A DNA stretch of 11,550 nt, from contig CAIVNT010000282.1 of the NCBI GenBank assembly GCA_903907305.1, forward strand, positions 1 to 11,550. Direction: 5' to 3'. The translations under genes and the position numbers were made by a program. This DNA comes from an uncultured Ignavibacteriota bacterium (GTDB lineage Bacteria; Bacteroidota; Ignavibacteria; UBA10030; UBA8401). The notes under the pieces are model-generated. The model was not told the DNA's origin. It saw only the letters and a program-made list of their open reading frames with translations, and searched no databases. Shown here one piece after another: positions 5,415 to 11,550 of this stretch (positions are counted from its first letter, which is position 1; every line of letters starts with the position of its first letter).

Positions 5415-5732
5415 TCAGTAATTCATTGGATCAATTTCCAAGAGGATCTTTCCGTTCTTAATGCCGGTTGTATATGTTTTGAGCTTTCCGCTGGCGTTTG
5501 TCGAGATTCCGGTCCTGACATCATACGACCAACCGTGCATAGGACATGTAACGACACCATTCTCGAACATCCCGTCGTGCAGTTTTTGGAATTTTTGATG
5601 AGGGCACATATTGGAAACAGCACAGATCTCATCATCTACTTTGAACAGAGCGATCTCTTCACCGTCGATGACCACTTTCTTACCTCGACCGGACTTTACT
5701 TCATCAACACTGCAGACGATATGTTCGCTCAT
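5415..5732 (-). CDS. Rieske-type [2Fe-2S] ferredoxin
   Basis: This small soluble protein of 105 residues has the two Rieske motifs C43-P-H45 and C63-P-M-H66-G-W, spaced as in NirD and dioxygenase ferredoxins. It should hold one [2Fe-2S] cluster by two Cys and two His and carry single electrons in the cytoplasm. No signal peptide, membrane segment or fused oxygenase domain is present. No dioxygenase or nitrite reductase large subunit is nearby, so its partner is unknown. It starts 18 bp behind the MBL-fold gene and ends 40 bp before queG, which suggests one transcript. A redox role for one of those neighbours is possible but only inferred from position. Confidence 0.9.
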   Translation of the reverse strand: MSEHIVCSVDEVKSGRGKKVVIDGEEIALFKVDDEICAVSNMCPHQKFQKLHDGMFENGVVTCPMHGWSYDVRTGISTNASGKLKTYTTGIKNGKILLEIDPMNY

Positions 5733-5750
5733 TGAGGAATGCTTCCCAAA

Positions 5751-6593
5751 TTAGAATGATAACTTTTCTTTTATAACGATCCCTTTTTCAGTGCGTTGTA
5801 ACGTTGCCGCTGTTGTTTCCGGATCGTGCTCAAAAAAAAGGATCCATCCTTCCTTTTCCGCCAGCGGAAGGATCCGTTTCTTCTCTTCCAGCGTCACTAA
5901 TGGACGAAGATCGTATCCCATGATATAGGGAAATGGAATGTGTGAGGTCGTTGGAACAAGATCGCAGCAGAACAGCAGTGTGGTTGTTCCATCTGTTATC
6001 TTCGGCAGCTGCTGAGCCATCGTATGGCCGTTGCAGACGACCATTGAAATGCCGGGGAATATCTCCTGTTCACCATCGACAAACTTCAGCATTCCTTTTT
6101 CATGAAGAAGCATAAAATCATCTTTCATGAAACTGGCGCGGTCACGGTCCGAAGGATCCTGGGACAATTCCCAATGAGCTCTCTGCACATAATGTGCTGC
6201 GTTTGGAAATGTCGGAACAAGTTCACCGTTGACAACTTTCGTGCTTCCACCACAATGATCGAAGTGCAGATGCGTCAGGATCACATCGGTCACCTCTTCA
6301 GATCTCACTCCCGCCTTTGCAAGTGAATCCTCCAATGCAAAATGGGAATAATCCAGACGATAGATGTCCTTCAGTTTGTCATTCCACTTCGAGCCGTTCC
6401 CGGTATCAACAAGGATCGTTCGTCCTTCTCCCCGGATCAGCAGACAGCGTGCGGCTAGGGTGATGCGCTGTTTCTCGTCAGGCAGATTCGTCTTGGACCA
6501 AAAGACCCAGGGGACAACACCGAACATTGCTCCGCCGTCCAGTGCAAAGCGGCCGGTCTCAATAGCGGTGAGTGTATATTTTCCTATTTTCAT
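5751..6593 (-). CDS. Metallo-beta-lactamase-fold hydrolase
   Basis: The 280-residue cytoplasmic protein has the binuclear zinc signature T-H108-L-H110-F-D112-H113, with further ligands H190 (in CNGHTMAQQ), D211 (in FCCDLVP) and H256 (in FFEHD). LVDTG (61-65) precedes the metal motif as in lactonase- and glyoxalase-II-like members. The GHT-x-x-Q version instead of GHTPGH and the long insert before H190 resemble the AttM/AiiA-like and methyl-parathion-hydrolase-like branches, so hydrolysis of a lactone or ester is a reasonable guess, but the substrate is unknown. The ATG at 6593 lies immediately after the terminator at 6604-6637. No good ribosome binding site is visible (GAGACAA only). It is the first gene of the tight MBL-Rieske-queG run. 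Confidence 0.9.
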   Translation of the reverse strand: MKIGKYTLTAIETGRFALDGGAMFGVVPWVFWSKTNLPDEKQRITLAARCLLIRGEGRTILVDTGNGSKWNDKLKDIYRLDYSHFALEDSLAKAGVRSEEVTDVILTHLHFDHCGGSTKVVNGELVPTFPNAAHYVQRAHWELSQDPSDRDRASFMKDDFMLLHEKGMLKFVDGEQEIFPGISMVVCNGHTMAQQLPKITDGTTTLLFCCDLVPTTSHIPFPYIMGYDLRPLVTLEEKKRILPLAEKEGWILFFEHDPETTAATLQRTEKGIVIKEKLSF

Positions 6594-6603
6594 ATTTGTC
6601 TCT

Positions 6604-6637
6604 AAAATAAAAAAGTCGGTTCAAACAATGAACCGAC
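6604..6637 (-). terminator. Terminator behind the ferredoxin, abutting the MBL start
   Basis: A perfect 8-bp stem (GTCGGTTC 6615-6622 with GAACCGAC 6630-6637) has a 7-base loop. On the minus strand it is followed directly by TTTTTTATTTT. It lies 25 bases after the ferredoxin stop codon, and its T-run ends only 10 bases before the ATG of the MBL-fold gene. Confidence 0.88.
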
Positions 6638-6662
6638 CTTCTGTAAAACATCTGTAGTGCAA

Positions 6663-7001
6663 TTATTTTCTGAAGCGGGAGTTCGATGCACTCAATTCGG
6701 CAAATGCACGTTCCGGATGGATCGATTTTGCACGGACGAATAATGCATCTTCGGTTTCAGGACGGTTCGGATCGGGAATACAGCAATCAACAGGGCAAAC
6801 CGCTGCACACTGTTCCTGATCGAAGTGACCGACGCATTCGGTGCATTTTTCCGGAACGATATAATAGAAATCGTTCGAGACTGCATCGTGCTTTCCGCCG
6901 TTGAAATCATATTGTGCACCGCCGGCATAGATGGCCGTGTTCGGGCATTCGGGTTCGCATGCTCCGCAGTTGATGCATTCTTCGGTGATAAATGTTGCCA
7001 T
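6663..7001 (-). CDS. 2[4Fe-4S] ferredoxin, long form
   Basis: This 112-residue electron carrier has two cluster motifs: C9-x2-C12-x2-C15-x3-C19-P and C53-x2-C56-x8-C65-x3-C69-P. The eight-residue gap in the second motif is the variant known from Chlorobium-type and YfhL-type ferredoxins. A 33-residue linker separates the motifs, and a tail of about 43 residues follows the second. In clostridial ferredoxins (about 55 residues) both are far shorter. Similar long forms occur in Bacteroidota, so the gene is intact. The likely role is low-potential electron transfer in central metabolism; the partner is unknown. GAGGAG lies 7 bases before the ATG, and a consensus sigma70 promoter lies at 7037-7065. 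With the terminator at 6604-6637 the gene is a complete monocistronic unit. Confidence 0.95.
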   Translation of the reverse strand: MATFITEECINCGACEPECPNTAIYAGGAQYDFNGGKHDAVSNDFYYIVPEKCTECVGHFDQEQCAAVCPVDCCIPDPNRPETEDALFVRAKSIHPERAFAELSASNSRFRK

Positions 7002-7036
7002 AACTTTTCTCCTCGAGGTTGGCTGTTACTATTGAA

Positions 7037-7065
7037 ATTATAGTGAAAACTTGTTCGAAACTCAA
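7037..7065 (-). promoter_or_regulatory. Sigma70-type promoter of the ferredoxin gene
   Basis: On the minus strand TTGAGT (7065-7060) is followed by exactly 17 bp and a perfect TATAAT (7042-7037). The start would be near 7030, giving a leader of about 29 bases that holds the GAGGAG ribosome binding site. The spacing and -10 box are textbook for E. coli-like housekeeping sigma factors. Confidence 0.75.
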
Positions 7066-7121
7066 TATAGAATAAAATCAGACAAACACTTCTTATATCA
7101 ATATTTCTACCAATTTGTCTT

Positions 7122-7757
7122 TTACAGATATTTCTTTTCAACAATCGTGCCATTTGAATCAAATACATAGAGTAACGGTGCACCTGTCGGGATATTTAGC
7201 TCCAAAACTTGCTCTTTTGTGAGATTATCGAGATGCATTACAATGGAACGCAGACTGTTACCATGGGCGGCAACGATGATATTTTTCCCACTTTTGATTT
7301 CAGGCATGATGTTTTTCTCCCAATAAGGAAGCGTCCGGGCGGCCGTATCTTTCAGGCTTTCGCTGGTACCATCCGGATTCATATCTGTTTTTTCTTTCGG
7401 CGGCGGAACGTCATAACTGCGGCGCCAGATCTTCACCTGCTCATCACCGTATTTTTGCGCTGTCTCACCTTTGTTCAGTCCCTGTAGTGCACCGTAATGA
7501 CGTTCGTTCAGCGCAACATCGAACTCTATCGGGATGTTCGTCTGACCGCTTGCCTGAAGAATGAAATTCAGTGTATTGTTCGCGCGCTGCAGTTTGGAGG
7601 TGAATGCTTTGTCGAATTTGTATGATTTCAATTTCTCGCCGGCTTCTTTTGCTTCCTGTTCCCCTTTCGGAGAAAGCGGTACGTCGACCCAACCGGTGAA
7701 ACGGTTCTCAAGATTCCACTGCGATTCGCCGTGGCGGATCAAGATTAAATTTGGCAT
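7122..7757 (-). CDS. gpmA: 2,3-bisphosphoglycerate-dependent phosphoglycerate mutase
   Basis: It interconverts 3- and 2-phosphoglycerate in glycolysis and gluconeogenesis through a phosphohistidine. The phosphohistidine motif LIRHGESQWN carries H9 (with R8), and R58 follows in LQRANNT. E85 lies in ALNERHYG and is the expected acid/base, and H165 lies in AAHGNSLR. At 211 residues it is the short form, about 40 residues shorter than E. coli GpmA (about 250), lacking mostly internal loop and C-terminal tail. Short forms are known in yeasts and several bacteria, so this is normal variation. AAAGGA lies about 10 bases before the ATG. A weak TATTAT-like -10 is seen at 7780-7785 without a convincing -35. 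No terminator is visible behind it; the next gene has its own promoter. Confidence 0.96.
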   Translation of the reverse strand: MPNLILIRHGESQWNLENRFTGWVDVPLSPKGEQEAKEAGEKLKSYKFDKAFTSKLQRANNTLNFILQASGQTNIPIEFDVALNERHYGALQGLNKGETAQKYGDEQVKIWRRSYDVPPPKEKTDMNPDGTSESLKDTAARTLPYWEKNIMPEIKSGKNIIVAAHGNSLRSIVMHLDNLTKEQVLELNIPTGAPLLYVFDSNGTIVEKKYL

Positions 7758-7867
7758 TGTGATAGTGTCCTTTCAAAGAATAATAGATGCTTGATTCTGG
7801 TTGTTGGAAAACGATTTTTGAATTAAAAAAGTATCAATATAATTAGAGGCTATCTTAAAAAAACTAA

Positions 7868-8090
7868 TGTCACCCCCACAATGTGGCCGTTGGCCGAATG
7901 TCCCGCACTTCGGATTCCGTTCGAAGCGGGATTTGCCGTTGTTTGCATTCCGCGGTCACGGCATTCCATAAAGCGGAACATAAAGCGGAATTCCTATCGG
8001 GGGTCCAGTAATATGGATTCCCGCCAAAAATCCCGCTCTTTGAGATTCCGCCTTGCGGGATTCCAAAAAGCGGAACGTGCGGGAATGACA
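7868..8090. repeat. Non-coding mosaic repeat element between metH and gpmA
   Basis: About 223 bp without a credible gene are built from GCGGGA, GCGGAA and their complements. The outer ends are imperfect inverted repeats: TGTCACCCCCACA at the left and, read inward from the right, TGTCATTCCCGCA (10 of 13 match). Inside are hairpin-forming pieces, for example CCCGC...CTTCG with CGAAGCGGG (7902-7930), a tandem 12-bp repeat (7967-7990) and a GGTCCAGTAATATGGATTCC segment. This resembles the 'GTCATTCCCGC ... GCGGGAATGAC' dispersed elements common in environmental bacteria. No transposase is present. It starts 22 bp behind the metH stop and may end metH transcription, since no other terminator is visible. 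The remaining 110 bp (7758-7867) before gpmA show nothing clear. Confidence 0.65.
7967..7990 (+). repeat. Perfect 12-bp tandem duplication
   Basis: CATAAAGCGGAA occurs twice without a gap (7967-7978 and 7979-7990). A related AAAAAGCGGAA lies at about 8064-8074. The duplication is inside the larger repeat element and is a likely site of slippage variation. Confidence 0.85.
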
Positions 8091-8112
8091 TGTCGTTAAA
8101 TGCTTTCGGTAA

Positions 8113-11100
8113 TTATTTAATGTTGAAATATTTTGCTTCCGGATGATGAACGATGATCGCGTCGGTGGATTGTTCCGGTTCGAGCATGAACTCTTCCGTC
8201 AGATGAACACCAATTTGTTCGGGACGAAGCAGTTCGAACAGTTTCGTTTGATCTTCCAGATTCGGACAGGCGGGATAACCGAAGCTGTACCGCGACCCCT
8301 GATATCCCTGACTGAACAGACGTTTGATCTCTTTCGCATCCTTACCGGCGACTCCAAGTTCTTCACGGATCTTCTTGTGCCACAGTTCCGCAAGTGCTTC
8401 GGCAGACTCGACACTCAGTCCATGGAAGAACAAATATTCTTTATAGTCATTCGCGGCGTATAGTTTCGCAGAATGCTCCGACGCTTTTGCACCCATTGTC
8501 ACCATATGGAACGGAACGACATCGATCCTGCCTGAATTTTTCGGCGCGAAATAATCGGACAGACAAAGGAAACGGTCGTCGTTCTGACGCGGAAATATGA
8601 AGCGTGTCCGTTCCGTTTTCATATCATCCTGATAAATAATCAGGTCGTTGCCATCCGAGTTGCACGGGAAATATCCATAGACCACTTTCGGCTGAAGGAG
8701 AAGTTCATTCTTCGATTGAGCTTTCAGCCGTTCGAGATCGGGACGCACTTTCTCGTCCACTTCTTTACGATATTCTTCTTCGGAACGCTTCCCTTTCCGA
8801 ACCTGCCACTGTCCTTTAATAAGAGCAGCCTCGTTGATGAAATCAAAGATCTCATCAAGGGAAATATTGTCGACAACTTTCGTCCCCCAGAACGGTGGAG
8901 TCGGAATGGCAACATCCGTCGATACTTTTGATGACATCGGCAGCGCTGCCTGTTCTTTCAGTGCGGCCGAGATCTTCGCTTCGGAACCGGTCAGGAGTTC
9001 ATCGCCGTCTTCATTGATCATCGGTTCAGCGGAAATGGTTGGCGCGAAACTTTCCGCCCCTTTGCTCTTCAATTGTTCCATGAACCGGAGACCGTCGAAC
9101 GCGTCACTTGCGTAGACAACCGTACCTTTATACAATGCACGGAGATCGTTCTCAACGAACCTTCTTGTCAATGCAGCACCGCCGAGAACGACCGGGGGAG
9201 TTAGTCCGCGTTCGTTCATCAGTTCAAGATTTTCCTTCATGATAGCAGTGGATTTCACGAGCAGACCGCTCATTCCGATTGCATCCGCTTTCGTTTCCTG
9301 CCAGGACGCAATGATCGCATCCAGAGGCTGTTTGATGCCAAGATTATAGACCTTATATCCGTTGTTGGTCAGAATGATATCAACAAGATTTTTCCCGATA
9401 TCATGAACATCACCTTTCACCGTTGCGAGCACCATGGAGCCTTTGTTCGTTGCATCGCTTTTTTCCATGAATTGCTCAAGATAAGCGACCGATGCTTTCA
9501 TCGTCTCGGCGGACTGGAGGACGAACGGCAGCTGCATCTCACCGCGGCCGAACAGGTCGCCGACCACTTTCATTCCATCCAAAAGAATCTCGTTGATGAT
9601 ATGCAGCGGAGTATGTTTCTTCAGCGCTTCATCAAGATCCGTCCCAACATCAGTTCTTTCACCGTCAATAATACGGTTCTTCAGGATCTCTTCGATTGTA
9701 CCGGCCCGTTCTTTTTTTTCTGCTTTTGCATCGGACTTCTTGTTGGCATAATACGCCATCAATTCCGTCAACGGATCGTATGTGCATCGTTCACCGTTAA
9801 ATTGTCGTTCATCGAACACCAATTGCTTACACAATTCCCGTCCGCGGTCATCGATCTTATAGAGCGGTTTGATCTTCTGTGCGTTCACGATGGCCTGTGA
9901 GAGACCGGCTTCAATTGCGTAATGCAGGAACACGGAGTTCAGATCGTGACGGATATGCGGTGCAAGTCCGAAAGAGATGTTGCTGACACCGAGGACGAAT
10001 CCGACCTCGGGATATTCTTTTTTGATCAGCCCGATCGCTCTGATCGTTTCGATACCAGCTTTGCGGAACTCCTCATCGCCGCTTCCGAGCGTGAATGTGA
10101 GCGTATCGAAGATCAGATCGCTCGGCTTCATTCCGTATTTATTCACCACCAGATCGTAGATCCGTTTCGCGATCTCAAATTTATCCTTTGCACTCTTCGC
10201 CATTCCGCGTTCATCGATGGTCAATGCAACCACTGCGGCACCGTATTTTTTACACAACGGAACGACATGCGCAATTCTTTCTTCGCCGTCTTCAAGATTG
10301 ATCGAATTTACGATCGACTTGCCGGCACACAATTGCAGTGCCGCTTCAATCACGTTTGTCTCGGTGGAATCGATCACCAACGGCAGCTGCACCTGTGTAT
10401 TCAAACGGGATACGAATTCTTTCATATCTCGGACTTCATCACGTCCTACATACGCAACGCACACATCAAGGACATGCGCTCCTTCTTTCAACGCTTCTTT
10501 CGCCATCAGCACCATTCCATCGTAATCCTCTTTCTGCAGGAGATCACGGAATTTCTTGGAACCGTTCGCGTTGGTCCGTTCGCCGACGATCAGCGGGGCC
10601 GGCTTCATCTCCATCGTTACGCTGGAATACAGACTTGAGACAGACGGCTGATACTCGATCGTCCGGGCTTTCGGGGTGAGTCCGTTCATTGCAGAAACGA
10701 CCGCTTTTAAATGTTCGGGGCGCGTACCGCAACAGCCGCCGACAACACTCACGCCGAAATCTTTCACAAAGTGTGAGAGCCATTCCGCCATCTCGTTCGG
10801 TGTGAGATGATAATGAGCTACACCGCCGACATTTTCCGGGAGACCTGCATTCGGAATGCACGAAACAGGAATCCTGGAGTTCTGGGTCAGGTAACGGATA
10901 TTCTCGGACATCTCTCTCGGTCCGGTCGCGCAATTCATTCCGATCACTGAAATATCATACGGATCGAGCGCGGTCAACGCTGCGCCGATCTCCGTCCCCA
11001 TGAGCATTGTCCCCATCGTTTCGATAGTGATGGAGGTGACAACGGGAAGTTTGATCCGTTTATCAGCGAAGTATTTGAATACAGCTCCTAGAGCGGATTT

Positions 11101-11550
11101 CACCTGAAGAATATCCTGCGAAGTCTCAACAATCAGAAGATCGGAACCCCCTTCAACGAGTCCGGCCACCTGTTCGTAGTATGTCCGTTCCATTTCGGAA
11201 AATGTAATGTGACCGAGCGACGGAAGTTTTGTTGTCGGTCCGATGGAACCGGCGACAAATCGCGGATGAGCGGCGGTGGAAAATTCCCGAGCAACTTTCT
11301 TTGCCAGCTCTGCGCCAAGTTTACTGATCTCATATGCACGATCCTGAAGTCCATACTCAGCAAGGACGATGGACGATGAACCGAAAGTATCCGTTTCGAT
11401 CACATCCACGCCTGCCGCGAGAAAATCGTGATGCACTTTTTCAATTGCAGACGGTTTCGTCACCAGCAGATATTCATTGCAGCCGTTGTAATACTCGCCG
11501 CCGAAATCATCCGCTGAAAGATTCTGCGTCTGAATGTTCGTTCCCATTGC
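8113..11550 (-). CDS. metH: Cobalamin-dependent methionine synthase (5' end outside window)
   Basis: It transfers the methyl group of methyltetrahydrofolate to homocysteine through cobalamin. All four modules are present; numbering starts at the Met of the conserved (G)A-MGTN motif. The preceding codon is Ala and the frame stays open to the edge, so this Met is internal and about 10-25 residues are missing. The homocysteine domain (1-290) has zinc ligands C206 (GMNCATGP) and C272-C273 (GGCCGTRPEH). The folate (pterin) domain (about 315-575) begins at IVGERTNANGS. The cobalamin module (about 615-850) has D713-V-H715-D-I-G718, H715 being the cobalt ligand. The reactivation domain (about 880-1144) has the SAM motif R1086-YSF-G-Y. 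The presence of this last domain means reductive reactivation with an electron donor. It is the most upstream gene seen; its promoter or any riboswitch is outside. Confidence 0.98.
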   Translation of the reverse strand, partial: AMGTNIQTQNLSADDFGGEYYNGCNEYLLVTKPSAIEKVHHDFLAAGVDVIETDTFGSSSIVLAEYGLQDRAYEISKLGAELAKKVAREFSTAAHPRFVAGSIGPTTKLPSLGHITFSEMERTYYEQVAGLVEGGSDLLIVETSQDILQVKSALGAVFKYFADKRIKLPVVTSITIETMGTMLMGTEIGAALTALDPYDISVIGMNCATGPREMSENIRYLTQNSRIPVSCIPNAGLPENVGGVAHYHLTPNEMAEWLSHFVKDFGVSVVGGCCGTRPEHLKAVVSAMNGLTPKARTIEYQPSVSSLYSSVTMEMKPAPLIVGERTNANGSKKFRDLLQKEDYDGMVLMAKEALKEGAHVLDVCVAYVGRDEVRDMKEFVSRLNTQVQLPLVIDSTETNVIEAALQLCAGKSIVNSINLEDGEERIAHVVPLCKKYGAAVVALTIDERGMAKSAKDKFEIAKRIYDLVVNKYGMKPSDLIFDTLTFTLGSGDEEFRKAGIETIRAIGLIKKEYPEVGFVLGVSNISFGLAPHIRHDLNSVFLHYAIEAGLSQAIVNAQKIKPLYKIDDRGRELCKQLVFDERQFNGERCTYDPLTELMAYYANKKSDAKAEKKERAGTIEEILKNRIIDGERTDVGTDLDEALKKHTPLHIINEILLDGMKVVGDLFGRGEMQLPFVLQSAETMKASVAYLEQFMEKSDATNKGSMVLATVKGDVHDIGKNLVDIILTNNGYKVYNLGIKQPLDAIIASWQETKADAIGMSGLLVKSTAIMKENLELMNERGLTPPVVLGGAALTRRFVENDLRALYKGTVVYASDAFDGLRFMEQLKSKGAESFAPTISAEPMINEDGDELLTGSEAKISAALKEQAALPMSSKVSTDVAIPTPPFWGTKVVDNISLDEIFDFINEAALIKGQWQVRKGKRSEEEYRKEVDEKVRPDLERLKAQSKNELLLQPKVVYGYFPCNSDGNDLIIYQDDMKTERTRFIFPRQNDDRFLCLSDYFAPKNSGRIDVVPFHMVTMGAKASEHSAKLYAANDYKEYLFFHGLSVESAEALAELWHKKIREELGVAGKDAKEIKRLFSQGYQGSRYSFGYPACPNLEDQTKLFELLRPEQIGVHLTEEFMLEPEQSTDAIIVHHPEAKYFNIK

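Noticed and set aside
7870..8099. Short open frames on both strands in the metH-gpmA gap
   Set aside because: They are readings of a repetitive GCGGGA/GCGGAA element and have no plausible protein features.
9403..10638. Long plus-strand open frames (165 and 238 codons) opposite metH
   Set aside because: They lie wholly antisense to well-conserved MetH domains, show no recognisable motifs, and are rich in His/Arg/Phe/Ser as expected from the reverse of a coding strand.
11545..11547. ATG at 11547 as the true start of metH
   Set aside because: It encodes the internal Met of the conserved (D)GAMGTN motif, and the preceding in-frame codon is Ala. The gene continues beyond the window.

Overview
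The window looks like ordinary chromosomal housekeeping and stress-response DNA from a free-living Gram-negative bacterium of moderate GC. The best guess is the Bacteroidota/Chlorobi/Ignavibacteria group. Supporting hints are a long 2[4Fe-4S] ferredoxin with the extended second cluster motif typical of that group, a short QueG, lipoprotein and periplasmic export signals, and Gly/His-rich tails. Against a strict Bacteroidetes assignment, at least one promoter is of the E. coli sigma70 type (TTGAGT-N17-TATAAT) and good Shine-Dalgarno sites (AGGAGG, GAGGAG) are present. Placement is by impression only; no search was run.

Layout. Left edge: the N-terminal third of a LacI-family repressor (minus strand, runs out of the window), with two related operator-like palindromes in front of it. 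A lone plus-strand membrane PAP2 phosphatase follows, ending in a strong bidirectional terminator. All remaining genes are on the minus strand. From left to right these are a Spy/CpxP/ZraP-like lipoprotein with a Gly/His tail, two tandem small heat-shock proteins (Hsp20), thioredoxin reductase (trxB), epoxyqueuosine reductase (queG), a Rieske ferredoxin, a metallo-beta-lactamase-fold hydrolase, a 2[4Fe-4S] ferredoxin, phosphoglycerate mutase (gpmA) and cobalamin-dependent methionine synthase (metH), which runs out of the right edge. Short dispersed-repeat-like pieces sit between gpmA and metH (about 220 bp), between trxB and queG, and behind trxB.

How the parts may work together. The most interesting signal is regulatory. 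The Spy/ZraP-like lipoprotein and the hsp20 pair each have a -24/-12 (sigma54-type) promoter with a perfect TTGGCAC -24 box, and each has inverted repeats 85-140 bp upstream where enhancer-binding proteins normally sit. This suggests a sigma54-driven envelope/protein-folding stress response, reminiscent of zraP in enterobacteria. The MBL-Rieske-queG-trxB run is closely spaced and could be co-transcribed. The ferredoxin has its own promoter and a terminator that ends only a few bases before the MBL start codon. Two cobalamin-dependent enzymes (QueG, MetH) lie among several electron-transfer proteins. I found no mobile element with a transposase, no CRISPR, no tRNA or rRNA, and no obvious new multi-gene system.
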